A stretch of DNA of 64,000 bases from NCBI GenBank assembly GCA_944472135.2, contig OX235263.1:9035517-9099516 (forward strand), given 5' to 3'. Below are positions 1-9,690 of the stretch, piece by piece. Position numbers and translations under genes: made by a program. Numbering within the stretch: position 1 is the first letter of the stretch; each line of letters opens with the position of its first letter. The notes under the pieces were generated by a model that worked only from the letters and a program-made list of their open reading frames with translations, did not search any database and was not told the origin of the DNA. The stretch comes from Trichobilharzia regenti (lineage: Eukaryota > Platyhelminthes > Trematoda > Strigeidida > Schistosomatidae).

Positions 1-190
1 TTCGAACCCGGGACCTTCTGATTACACGCCACTGGGATCCGGTGGTACGCACTGCTTAACAGTACCAAGCACTTGTACGAAACAGCTATCCAGTACTTTC
101 AGGTTTTTCAGTGACTCTCTAACCAATGTCAGCTCATGATGAAACCCTGTAACCAGTCAATCAAATCCCAACAAATCAATGATTAAATAT
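1..190. repeat. Scrambled Sm-alpha-related SINE copy
   Basis: The first ~30 bp are the B-box side of the tRNA-like head on the minus strand (TTCGAACCCGGGACC). The rest, from ~45, is the body and tail on the plus strand (GAAACAGCTATCCAGTACT, then CAGCTCATGATGAAA). A head-to-head arrangement like the better preserved fold-back copies. The hammerhead core is mutated. Confidence 0.55.
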
Positions 191-321
191 AAATTCGTTT
201 ATCGCATATATCAAACGCAAAGTATTAATTATTGATGCTTGTTCTCTTGGTTTCTAAGCGGAACATAGGAGTTCAGCAGAACATTTCAATTTCATACTGT
301 TCTCTGCAGGATGCTTAAATT

Positions 322-2045
322 TTCTCTGTCTGTCTGTCTGTTTTCGACATAGAACTTTGCACCGATGTGAAGAAGTTCGAGTCACCACACTCCACGTAGT
401 ACACAAAGGAAGAGAGGAAAGTAGAAGAAATGCATAATGGAGAAAACAGACAGAGGTGTGAGACAAAGGAATAGTAATATCGAGGAACAATATAGTTTCG
501 TTGGAAATTATAAGTCACAAGGAGTGGATGCATCTGCGTTAGCCATTGAGAACGATCACTTTGAGCCATGTAACTAATTGTTTCCAAACACTGGTTTTTA
601 CCGTCCCGAGGACCCCAACTAGTCAAGAAATCTACACCTTCCTACGTGGCTTAGACTAACTGTTGTGGATTTCATTGACTCGTGTCATGTTTTGGTTTGA
701 CCGCCACTAGCTTTTTTCCAGCCTGATTCTATATCAGCCAACATTGTCCGTCGAGGAAGGCGATGACTAGGCTTGCATACGTAACACATGTCCTAACCAT
801 CTCAGTCTATATAACTTCACAACCTCGTCGATTGATTTCCACTCCCACCTAACTAGCACTCGACTGACGCCTAACCTCAATATTGCTTACCTTATTATAC
901 CACTTCACACGGGAGATAGAACGCAGGCACCAGGATCAAACACAGCTAGCCTAATCATACCTTCCACTCTCAATGGCCAGGTCTCACTCACAGTGATAAA
1001 GGAGGACAAGCTGACAGATGAGCAGTACACACACCTTTTGGTCGATAGTTGGATATCACGTCTACGCCAGAGACAGCGTCAAATGGTATATGCGAAACTA
1101 GCCCTCTGTATCCGTTCTCAGCTGAGATTTCATCAGAGATCAACCCGTTGGCACTGGCTGATGGTACTTCCCAAATAAGTGAAGTGGTCAACGTGCTCTA
1201 CCACCGTTCACTATTTCCAAACTAGAAAGCAGTGTAGTCCAGTCCAGTCCTGTACCATCATCTTACATTTGGTGGGAGCGAATCGCATGCCAAACATTCG
1301 TAGATTGCAGCTCAGGGTGTTTAGAATACTCTGCATTTTGTCAGCGTCCTCGCCTAGAAGGAGAATGTCATCTGCATATTCTAAGTCAACGAGACTATTG
1401 TTCCCTGATGGTACCAAGTCAATCATTGGAGTCGCTGAAGTCATGTAGGGTTAAATCCATTATTACATCTATGATGAAATTGAATAGAAATAATAGAAAA
1501 GATTTGTAACTCAGGTGGATGATATGCAATTGATGGTGTTCTCTGAGCTCCTTGGTTTAATTGCGGAGACTCATGAAGAAATTTAAATCATTTCACTTTA
1601 TCCTAAATACTGCGCTGAAGATGTCGTCCAGAAAGACGATGAAAGCTCCGCAATTAAACCAAGGAGCTCAGAGAACACTATCAAATGCGAAATTGAATAG
1701 AAATGGGGATAATTGGCATCCCTGACGGACATCACTGGTCGTCACCACTTCAGATGACAATTCGCCGTAAGCCTGCACCTGGCTGACTGCATCAATTCGA
1801 GTAGAATGTCTTGGTCAGCACAATGTATTTTCTCGTCATTCCCTTTACAGCCAAGCATCGCCAGAGTACCTCTCGGTCGACAGAATCGAATTTGGCCTTT
1901 AGGTCAAGAAATATAATAATTGTTGCGTGCCGGTAAGAATGAATTTTCCCCTCACACAAACTTCGCAAGGTCACTCTCAGACAGCCGCTCAACTCATCGT
2001 CTCCTAATCGGATTAAAGCTGGAGACTTGAAGAGTGATTTCACTC
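322..2045 (-). mobile_element. Non-LTR retrotransposon remnant, RTE-like type 2 (RT and 3' end)
   Basis: Minus-strand fragments read FLDLKAKFDSVDREVLW (RT blocks A/B) at ~1990-1850, a VRQGC-type block near 1730, and LEYADDILLLGEDADKMQS (YADD catalytic motif) at ~1390-1330. A 3' region follows, ending in a TCTG repeat at ~330 (CAGA tail on the coding strand). The copy has stops and frameshifts and is split by a fold-back insertion at 1492-1688. The same family is at 9690-11170, 16365-17525, 23270-23970, 43000-43440, 52200-52460 and 56070-56830. Clade assignment is inference. Confidence 0.7.
1492..1688. mobile_element. Fold-back PLE terminal-repeat insertion with 16-bp target duplication
   Basis: Inverted arms of ~37 bp at the ends (GGTGTTCTCTGAGCTCC and its complement) surround a short centre. 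The 16-bp duplication GAAATTGAATAGAAAT is at 1476-1491 and 1689-1704, so the insertion interrupts the non-LTR copy around it. The same sequence forms the ends of the PLE at 32160-33335. The right arm carries a hammerhead-like core: CTGAAGA at 1615-1621, a 6-bp helix, GAAA at 1641-1644. Confidence 0.75.
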
Positions 2046-2144
2046 GACGGTCTCCTCAGCACATGCTCAATCCATCTTCATTTCCTTTGGCATATTTGTT
2101 CAGAGATAGGCTGCTGTTTGGTTCATTGACAGAGTTCTTTATTG

Positions 2145-2355
2145 ATGTGGTTTTGTTCTCTGAGTTGGGTGGTTAGTTTTCGAAGCTTTCATCGCCTTAC
2201 TGGGTGACATCTTCAGCGCATACTTCAAATTGAAGTATGCGCTGAAGATGTCACCCAGTAAGGCGATGAAAGCTTCGAAAACTAACCACCCAACTCAGAG
2301 AACAAAACCACATCAACATTATCCACATGAGCTACAAATCTTCTCTATCATATCT
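2145..2355. mobile_element. Fold-back PLE terminal-repeat insertion with 14-bp target duplication
   Basis: A perfect palindrome with arms of ~80 bp meeting at ~2226 with almost no spacer, flanked by AGAGTTCTTTATTG at 2131-2144 and 2356-2369. Same family as 1492-1688. The right arm has CTGAAGA at 2242-2248 and GAAA at 2268-2271. Confidence 0.75.
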
Positions 2356-2573
2356 AGAGTTCTTTATTGCTTGGTGTTTCCACTCAACCCATTTGATCTT
2401 CCATATACGATGAAGTCGAATGTGTTGGTCGATGAAATTCGCCGGTAGCTTGTTCTCAAAATGCTTAATATGACTGACTCTAAACATTTATGCTATAATG
2501 ATTCCAAGTATGTTGATTTTTGCTGAATGCAGATCATACCAATAACAAATTAGTACATGTTCATCTAATCTGA

Positions 2574-2905
2574 GGAAACCATCAAGTGACATCACATACG
2601 CCAGGCCATCAGACGAGTGGAACCCGAAAAGGAAGAGGCGAGTCGGTCGTCCAAGGGTGACTTGAAGGAGGTTATGCGAAAAGGAGATGAAAGCATGTGG
2701 GCAGACATGGAGCCAAGTGAAAACGTTGTCAGAGAACCAAACGCAATGGGGAAGTTTGGCTGAAGCCCTATGTTCCTCAAGGAATTAAGAGAAATAATAA
2801 TAATAGGAGGTCCATCTTGTTTTTTCAATCCTGCCTTTGAAATCCTTAATTCTGTAGCCTGTAGTTGAAATGATGCACTGCCTGAGTAAGTGAAAGAAGA
2901 TGGTA
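2574..2905. mobile_element. RTE/SR2-like non-LTR fragments, two in opposite orientation
   Basis: 2574-2806 (+) is the 3' end of the SR2-like family, ending ATAATAATAATAGG. 2807-2905 (-) is an internal piece (SFTYSGSASF, diverged from the SFTYLGS-type motif of this family). Confidence 0.6.
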
Positions 2906-3177
2906 CACACACACACAGAATGAAACTGTATTACTACTCAATGGATGACGATGTTATTCATAACCATATCGATTGTCACTGTACACAAATTTTAGAACCT
3001 AGCCTTAAATACCAGTTGTGAATGAACGTGAACATTGAACGTTAGTTCATTGGCCTCGGTCGCCATTGGCGGGCAACTTGAAGTCGCGAATGGTTCAATC
3101 GTGTACAAGTTGGAAGAAGACGTAAGAATACGAATAAAAGTACAGTACATTATTTGCAAAACATCTGTTTATATACT

Positions 3178-3189
3178 TGATATGTATCC

Positions 3190-3229
<40 letters not shown>

Positions 3230-3379
3230 GTCTCTCTTTCTGTTTGGTCTCTTAGTCTGTGACCATTTCACTTGTATGAACTTGTCTCCTTTAACAATGT
3301 ATATTCTCCTTATATTATATATAATATAATATGAGTGTTTGTTGACAGTCCGTTGCTTGGTGACATATATCCATATATG
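3178..3379 (+). repeat. 5' LTR copy (shortened)
   Basis: Starts TGATATG directly after the ATACT target duplication and contains a TA run at ~3195-3225. It matches the first ~200 bp of the 3' LTR (5245-5444) almost base for base, up to CCATATATGG. The remaining ~300 bp of LTR (the U5 side) is missing and is replaced by eL13 mRNA sequence. Confidence 0.8.
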
Positions 3380-3430
3380 GCGGTGTGACGAAAGATACAA
3401 TCCTCCTCGTGGTTTTCTGGCCCTTGAAAA

Positions 3431-3769
3431 ATGGTGCATGGGAATGATGTTCTGCATAAAAATCACTTCAGAAAGAAATGGCAGTTTATGGTAAAAACCT
3501 GGTTCAACCAGCCAGCCCGTAAAGAACGTAGACGTCAGGCCAGGAAAGCAAAAGCTCAACGCATTGCCCCTAGACCGGCCTCAGGACCACTTCGTCCCAT
3601 TGTGAATTGTCCAACTTTCCGATACAATATGAAAGTTAGGGCTGGTCGTGGTTTTACACTTCAAGAGATACGCGCTGCTGGTTTAAGTTCAAAGTTCGCC
3701 CAAACAATTTGGCGACGGGAAAATCTATGGATTATTCTAAATTGGTATTACTATTTGAACAACAAATGA
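3431..3769 (+). CDS. RPL13: eL13 (60S ribosomal protein L13) N-terminal 93 residues, fused to 19 unrelated residues
   Basis: ATG at 3431 follows ~50 bp that look like a 5' UTR. Residues 1-93 are clearly eL13: TWFNQPARK, then [15 protein letters not shown] ([16 protein letters not shown]), then [18 protein letters not shown] and a final FAQTI. The normal protein is ~185-210 residues, so only the N-terminal half is present, without introns, which implies capture of a spliced mRNA. At 3705-3712 the frame runs into the retrotransposon leader and continues for 19 residues to a stop at 3767-3769. This overlaps the start of gag (3727) in another frame. eL13 is a structural protein of the large ribosomal subunit; whether this 112-residue fusion is made is unknown. 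It is not the functional RPL13 gene. Confidence 0.85.
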   Translation: MVHGNDVLHKNHFRKKWQFMVKTWFNQPARKERRRQARKAKAQRIAPRPASGPLRPIVNCPTFRYNMKVRAGRGFTLQEIRAAGLSSKFAQTIWRRENLWIILNWYYYLNNK

Positions 3770-4797
3770 AATTAATGGAAATGTTCGTCAACCAACAGAC
3801 TGGTCCAGCTTCACCTTCAAGCAATCCCAATCATACCATGCTACCATCTGTCGACGGCATTGTGAACAGTATTTCACAGTTCAATTATGACCCAGAGGCT
3901 AATGTCACTTTTGACACATGGTATCAACGTTATGAGGATTTATTCACTGTTGATCTCGCCTCACAAGACGATGCCTGGAAGGTGCGAGTGTTGTTACGTA
4001 AATTGGGTCCGGCAGAATATGAACGGTACTGCAACCTAATTTTACCCCAGAAACCACGTGACAAGTGTTTCGATGATACAATAAAGCTGCTGCGTGAACA
4101 TTTTGGAGACCACTCCTCATTATTCAGCATACGTTATCGTTGCCTCAAGCTGACAATGAATGAAAATGATGATTTTCTTACTCACGTTGGCACAGTCAAC
4201 CGAGAATGTGAGAGATTTCGACTCAGGTCCTTAACAGATGATCAATTCAAAGCCTTGATTCTCATATGCAGTCTTCAATCTCCTCGTTTCACAGATATCC
4301 GAACTCGACTGCTCAATCAGCTAGAACAAAATCCCAAGTTAACATTACATGACATAGCTGATGAATATCAACGGCTGATTAATCTGCAGAAAGACACACA
4401 CCTGGTCGAATCAACACCTTCGAGAAGCTCTGATATTCATGCATTACGAAAGAGCAAAAATCTCTCATCATCTACTCCTGACCCACCTACTTCTTCTAAT
4501 GTTCCGCGGAAATCTACACATACTCGTCCAACTTCACAAAATACTGCAAAGAAGACCCCACCATCACCATGCTGGCATTGTGGCGCGTGGCACTTTGTAA
4601 AGTCTTGTCCGTACAAAAATCATCGTTGCAGCAAGTGCAAAAGTCATGGTTTTTGTCAGCCACGCAAACTCAGATATCATAATCCAGCAAAAGCTCGACA
4701 AACTGTTGGTCCTAAATCTCCAAGGAGATCATTGAGTCTACTCGCAACCTGTCAAGTCACAACACCAGTATGCGGAAATATCTTGACCTTCAGATGA
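3727..4797 (+). CDS. Gag of the eL13-carrying LTR element
   Basis: 356 codons, open from ATG 3727 to TGA 4795-4797. There is a central helical capsid-like region (~residues 45-230; [12 protein letters not shown], then [16 protein letters not shown]). It is followed by a Ser/Thr/Pro-rich linker and a zinc-binding end with C-x2-C-x3-H-x4-C ([13 protein letters not shown]) and a further C-x2-C. A gag with this kind of knuckle is typical of CsRn1/Boudicca-like flatworm gypsy elements (family knowledge). The ATG choice places the start 15 bp after the leader GGCGACGGG. The stop overlaps the ATG of the protease frame (ATGA at 4794-4797), suggesting coupled re-initiation. Confidence 0.8.
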   Translation: MDYSKLVLLFEQQMKLMEMFVNQQTGPASPSSNPNHTMLPSVDGIVNSISQFNYDPEANVTFDTWYQRYEDLFTVDLASQDDAWKVRVLLRKLGPAEYERYCNLILPQKPRDKCFDDTIKLLREHFGDHSSLFSIRYRCLKLTMNENDDFLTHVGTVNRECERFRLRSLTDDQFKALILICSLQSPRFTDIRTRLLNQLEQNPKLTLHDIADEYQRLINLQKDTHLVESTPSRSSDIHALRKSKNLSSSTPDPPTSSNVPRKSTHTRPTSQNTAKKTPPSPCWHCGAWHFVKSCPYKNHRCSKCKSHGFCQPRKLRYHNPAKARQTVGPKSPRRSLSLLATCQVTTPVCGNILTFR

Positions 4798-5247
4798 ATG
4801 GTCATGATGCACGTCTGCAGCTAGATACCGCCTCTGATATTACTGTTATATCAGAGAAACTTTGGAATAATATTGGCAGACCACCAATCAAATACTTCCC
4901 AGACTCTTCTCAGCGCCTGTGGTGGGCGGCTCAAACTAATTGGTGAACTCAAATGTTCCGTTTCCTTCCGCAATACCAAATTCACAGGAATTTGCTACGT
5001 CACCAAGAGTGATTTAAATCTTTTGGGACTTGATTGGTTCGATCGTTTGCATCTGGCTGATGTCCCACTAAATTCGCTATGCAATGCAGTCAAGAAGCAT
5101 AAAATGTCAGACAATTCCGGACGAAGCCGAAGCCGCAAACCCAACAGGCAGACGAAACGACAGACGTCAACAACAAGCTCAAAGGTCCCAGATAAACCCC
5201 CAGGTAAACATCCTACTAATCATCAATCTTCTCAAAAGGGGAGGTGA
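4794..5247 (+). pseudogene. Aspartic protease remnant joined to the end of pol (RT, RNase H and integrase deleted)
   Basis: The frame opening at 4794 has LQLDTASDITVIS, an aspartic protease active site (D-T-A/S-D). It then stops at ~4944; the downstream part of the fold (KFTGICYVTKSDLNLLGLDW) continues in another frame to ~5080, so there is a frameshift near 4910. After ~5085 the sequence jumps to a Lys/Arg/Ser/Pro-rich tail that ends QKGR just before the polypurine tract, resembling the C-terminal end of pol. The whole RT-RNase H-integrase block is missing. Confidence 0.7.
5233..5244 (+). promoter_or_regulatory. Polypurine tract for plus-strand priming
   Basis: AAAAGGGGAGG immediately precedes the TGATATG start of the 3' LTR. 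This is the position and composition expected of an LTR-retrotransposon polypurine tract. Confidence 0.75.
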
Positions 5248-5743
5248 TATGTATCCATATATATATATATATGTGTGTGTGTATGTTGGTCTCTCTTTCT
5301 GTTTGCTCTCTTAGTCTGTGACCATTTCACTTGTATGAACTTGTCTCCTTTAACAATGTATATTCTCCTTATATTATATATAATATAATATGAGTGTTTG
5401 TTGACAGTCCGTTGCTTGGTGACATATATCCATATATGGTTGTTGTTGACATGTCTGCTATATTTCGCTATGTATATTTGGATCGACACTCCATTATAAT
5501 TAGCCATTCATGTTAAGACTGTCTAATGATTTGTTCATACACTTGTCTGGACGGTCATTATATATTTCGTTCTCACAATCTTGTGACTTACTTTGGTGTG
5601 ATACCATTTATTGCGTCTCCTTGTGTTTGGAAAATAGAAGTATCATCGCAAACTCAGTGGTCTTCTGATTTCCGCCTTCTTGCGTCAGGACTATTAGTTT
5701 CTCGACCAGTCCATAACAATAATTTAGCGACGAGTACATAACA
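5245..5743 (+). repeat. 3' LTR (499 bp)
   Basis: TG...CA ends, preceded by a polypurine tract and followed by ATACT. Its right ~300 bp matches the solo LTR at 25108-25403. Its left ~190 bp (TA/TG run to CCATATATGG) is extra relative to that solo LTR and is bracketed by two near-identical motifs (TATGTATCCATATA and CATATATCCATATA). Confidence 0.8.
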
Positions 5744-5885
5744 ATACTCTGTATGAAATATTGAATTTAACTGCTGAAGAATACATATTTTCTTATTACA
5801 AGTCCTTGTATTTTGGAGTTAAAGTCGATAATGATACCTAGTAGTTGTCGATTTGGAGCGTCTTCGCAAATAAATAGGAACTTTT

Positions 5886-6545
5886 AATAATAATAATTTG
5901 CTTTATTCCAAAACAGTACTTGTGAAACAGAATGGAATTCTCAGGATTTCACTACAGTCTTACATCCAGTTAGTACATTAACAATAAATAAAATTCTACT
6001 CAGATTAAGCGTAATCTAAGTTAGTTTTGACGACAACATATTGGCATGTCCGTAGCGAAGCCAGAATTGAACAGACTGGTTGAAGGTGTTGGAGAAGTAG
6101 ATGCTAGCATATTTACTGGCGTAACTGTTAAAAAAAAGTCGAGATGTACAGAGTGTGAAAGAACGAAGAAGAATGTTTTAAATAGAGTTTGTAAGGAAGA
6201 AAGAAACAAAGCAGCACATAACAGAAAACAGAGTGAGAAAAAGAAAAGAAAGAAAGAATACATTGTACCCATAAACGATATGACCTGGAAAGACGACATC
6301 CAGTTGTTCTACTGACTATTTAATAAGTTATACGGTTCACGCCTAATGCTTTCTTTATCGCACAGAACACGAGATAAGTACGGTATAGTTGAGTTTTGGT
6401 ACCTACTAGTGCGAGCATATAGTTTTCTACATAGGCTTCTGGTCCTACCTGGTGAGACAGATACAAGGGGAGATTTGTGAATGAAGAGGGTGGTGTGAGT
6501 TAGATGTAGAATGGATTTAGCCCATTTTTCACATGAGTCCAGGGT
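5886..6545 (-). mobile_element. CR1-like non-LTR 3' end
   Basis: The minus strand encodes the C-terminal tail of a CR1-type pol (a DRTRS/RKLYARTS-like stretch, here ending ESIRREPYNLL) down to ~6309. A 3' UTR follows, ending GGAATAAAGCAAATTATTATT. The 3' end is shared with 24400-25455 (+) and 18893-19042 (-). 5' truncated. Confidence 0.6.
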
Positions 6546-7150
6546 TAATTTCCTTGACATCAGTCCTAGATATCTGAACGATATCTGATAAAAGTCGAGA
6601 CTCGAAGCTGTCCAGGGAGTACACTATTTGATATGATTGTGAACAATAATAAATTTTGTATTCGATACGTCGTCATCCGGTAAAACACTACTGTGTGTGT
6701 GTGTGTGAAGTGTGGTTCAATAAACAAATTAATTATGGAATTGGACATATTATTTTTTTAAGTGATTCAATATTAAAATTGATAACAATAAAAATAATTT
6801 CTGACCTCAAAATACTAAAATCAGTGAACATTGAACCATAGATCATAGTTCACAGTGTGTGTTTATGTGACATTATGCATGAAAATAACACCAAAATTAA
6901 ATATCGGATAAATGAAGGTACCAAAAATAGAAGAGAATTTAGAATTCATGAATTGTTTCACTCCACAGAAGACCGGAACCTGTTTCTTGTGCACTCAGAA
7001 CTTTGGATGTTTTAGGCGAATTACAGTGGCTTCTACAGTTTTCAGCATTCGGTATCTAAAGTCTTTTTGCAGGTTATTCAATAACCAGTAGATGATAGAA
7101 AGATATTTCATGGATAATTCCCCTCCAGACATTAATAAAAACAAGACAGG
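6546..7150. other. Mostly unrecognised; PLE terminal-repeat piece
   Basis: 6625-6690 resembles the PLE terminal repeat seen at 22500 and 53050 (GATTGTGAACAATAATAAAT). The remainder is AT-rich and contains a short GT run; no gene seen. Confidence 0.5.
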
Positions 7151-7830
7151 TGGATCAGCAAAGAGTTTCTTTTCGGCGGCGAATTCATTTTCTTAGCTGT
7201 ACAATCGCAAATATATATAGGTGTTATTTTGTAAGTATGTGTACATTAAGTTTGTCAAACAAAATTACAATTGGTTATGGTTATTTTAACTAAACATGTG
7301 AAGATTGGTAATACAAGTCAAGAAAATTAGGTGTTAATGAAGTTAGGGTAGTAACAAAGGTGATGCGTTGTCACAAACAGTTGTTAAAAGACGTTATGTT
7401 ATAATAATATGAATAGTTTGATGAGTGAGTTTTACTCAGGATGCACACAGAAACAAAGTAGGTAATACGAAATTACATAAGAGTTCTAAATGAATACAAG
7501 AATTATAAGCAATTAAAGAACAGGCAAACAAGCAAAATTTAGTCATCAAAATCAACAAAGTTGTTACCATGACAGTAGAAGTGGTTGAATAACTCTCCTT
7601 TGTATAAACAGCTCCGGTTTTTCTATGTGAATGGCCAGAGCTTCAGCGATAGAAAGGAGACAAAACCGTATTGCCTTTGATAGGTTATTCTTGACTCTGT
7701 AGATTACTATGAAGCAGGAGGCGTTTGTTGAGATGGAGTGATCTGTGTTAACCAGGCGTCGTTTAATTATCGCACTCCCTATAGCACCACTATTGCCTTT
7801 TCACAACCATGCTGGCTGGATAGTGTTCTT
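7150..7830 (-). mobile_element. Penelope-like element remnant (type 4)
   Basis: Terminal-repeat sequence (TTGTACAATCGCAAATATA-like) at 7195-7380 and part of the endonuclease C-terminal region (7560-7760) are shared with 11200-11990 and 14205-14540. Frameshifted. Confidence 0.5.
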
Positions 7831-7924
7831 CAGTCCTCTTGGACGGGGTGCGCGTCGAACAACCAAAGATAATTTCCAATAATAACCTTGTGACCGTTTT
7901 GGGGTTTTTTTACAACGCCTTTAT

Positions 7925-9260
7925 TCATCCACAATGGTATTATTATTCCTTTGGATTTTGAGTCCAACACAGGGTGTAAACAAAACATCTCCTCTTTCTT
8001 CTATTCTCTGTCTGGTCATCTTCAACTGGATAGCCACACTACTGCCCATAATCCCTCATCTCTTCCTCCTCCTCCTCCTCCTCCCGTGATCTCCTCCATT
8101 TCAAGTTTGCACCAACCACCCCCCAATCGTCACTTACCATTCCACTTTCACTCAAGCGATGGCCTGCGTTGACCGCGATGTCATTCAACGGCCCTCGTAA
8201 AGTATGCCCGATCAATCTCTCTCCATTTTCGTCTACATAATTGTTGAACAAGCAATCGGCTCTTGCTTGTTGGTTTGTTCCCAGCCAACCAGCCACCCAG
8301 GGTTTCTTGTTACTAATTCTTTCTGACTGGCTAGTTGGTTGGCCTGATGTCTATTTGACCTTCAGTATGGAACCAGCCAGTGAAGGTGGCGACTGTTGAT
8401 AAAAGGCTGAAGTGGCTTGTTGGAAATCCATTTGTTGACCAGTGTGCCAAGTGTCTGACCAACCAGTATAGAAGAACTGCCTGACTGACTTGACACTAGT
8501 GTTGAATCTTCTTCTTTATGCTACTGATTGATTTAGTGCAGAAGATTTCAAAACGTCTCTCAGGTTAGTTGATGAAGGCGTGCGTATCTTGCCCTTTCCT
8601 ATTCTGGCTAACTGGATGGCTGGCTTTGACGTCTTCATCCGTGCTGTCCTCCTGCCTGTGGTTGCAACCGTGCTCCCTGGCCAGACAAGTGAAGGAAGTA
8701 ACTTCTGTCAAATCTTTTCCATTGATAGTGATTGCAGCTGGTTATTTTTTGCTGTTGGTTGCTTATGTTCACCATCAACGTCTTCTCTTTGTACACCTGG
8801 AGTCCTGTCTTCACTGAGCACTTCCTCTGCCAGTTTGTTGGTTTTTACCTGCAAGACTTCCAGGATGTGACATTAAATATAAATAATCTGCGAAATTCAT
8901 ATCCTCTAGATGGAGTCTTCTTAGCAGTACAACATGCTACTGTCTTCTTACTCCCTGTGCACTGTCTTCTGCATAATCCAGCCCACCACCACAGCTAGGA
9001 ATATCACTAGTGATAATAGGCAGGCAGCCTTGTCTCATTTCTTCCTGTCTTCACTTCAAACGCCTCGTTGGGTTTTCTTCTGTTTATCACCTGACACGTG
9101 GAATTGTCATATACAGCCAGCTAGATGTTGAATAAGGTTGATAAAAATTTGTGCCACTGCACACCATAGTGGTGGAGTAGCTTCCAAATTTACTTCTCGG
9201 TCAACGCTGTCTGTTGAAGGCCTTTTCGAAGTCAATGAAGTTAAGGTACATGTTTAACTG
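7925..9260 (-). mobile_element. SR2-like non-LTR remnant
   Basis: The minus strand at 9195-9250 reads FIDFEKAFN, an RT block A motif. 8000-8900 matches by eye the 3' part also present at 42310-42960. Heavily decayed; the two plus-strand frames here are shadows. Confidence 0.55.
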
Positions 9261-9264
9261 TCAT

Positions 9265-9690
9265 TCTATGTTTTCTTCAATGACAATGCGTAGGGTTGCA
9301 ACGGTAATTTGCAACACGAAAACACGAAAATTCAAGTTCTAACTAGGGCAACAATCTAAAAAATATGCTGCAAAAGAGTAGTTGAAATCAGATACATACA
9401 AGAAGAGGTGGCTAAACTAGGTACTTCTTCTTTCAGTTTTGGAATCACACACGGTTGTATATACAAAATATAAACTGTAGCTTAACGAACTTAAAAGGGT
9501 TCTATGAACTGACTTTTTTAAAACGTTAGTTACTGCTGCACTGTTGCATGTTACCATTTACAGATATTCTTCACCTGTAATCTGTTAACTCTACCTGATT
9601 TGACTTCATTTAAGACATGAGTATTGTTAATCACAATAATTGACAGAAGACCAGTAGTTCAGCTAAGAGTCTCTTTTCGACGGTGAATTC
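9265..9690. other. No gene recognised
   Basis: AT-rich sequence between two non-LTR remnants; nothing identified. Confidence 0.5.

Larger units (their letters stand above)
3178..5743 (+). mobile_element. Non-autonomous gypsy-type LTR retrotransposon carrying an eL13 (RPL13) 5' mRNA fragment
   Basis: A complete insertion: 5-bp target duplications ATACT at 3173-3177 and 5744-5748; TG start at 3178; CA end at 5742-5743. Order: short 5' LTR copy (3178-3379), eL13 5' UTR and first 93 codons (3380-3709), gag (3727-4797), a damaged protease region (4794-5080), a stretch resembling the basic end of pol, a polypurine tract, and the 3' LTR (5245-5743). Reverse transcriptase, RNase H and integrase are absent, so it must have been mobilised in trans. 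Outside a TA/TG run the two LTR copies differ at about one position over ~165 bp, so the insertion is young. The gag type suggests the CsRn1/Boudicca group (inference). Confidence 0.85.

Noticed and set aside
3095..3559. 154-codon frame on the minus strand
   Set aside because: Antisense to the LTR and eL13 region, rich in Ile/Tyr from the TA repeat; a shadow.
3709..3726. Gag starting at the TTG at 3709
   Set aside because: The ATG at 3727 is a normal start and lies after the leader; the upstream in-frame stretch overlaps the captured eL13 sequence and leader.
6046..6315. 89-codon Lys-rich plus-strand frame
   Set aside because: Lies antisense over a CR1-like 3' end; composition follows the AT-rich repeat and no family is recognisable.
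8569..8998. Plus-strand frames with signal-peptide-like hydrophobic stretches
   Set aside because: They are antisense to a decayed SR2-like element that recurs at 42310-42960.
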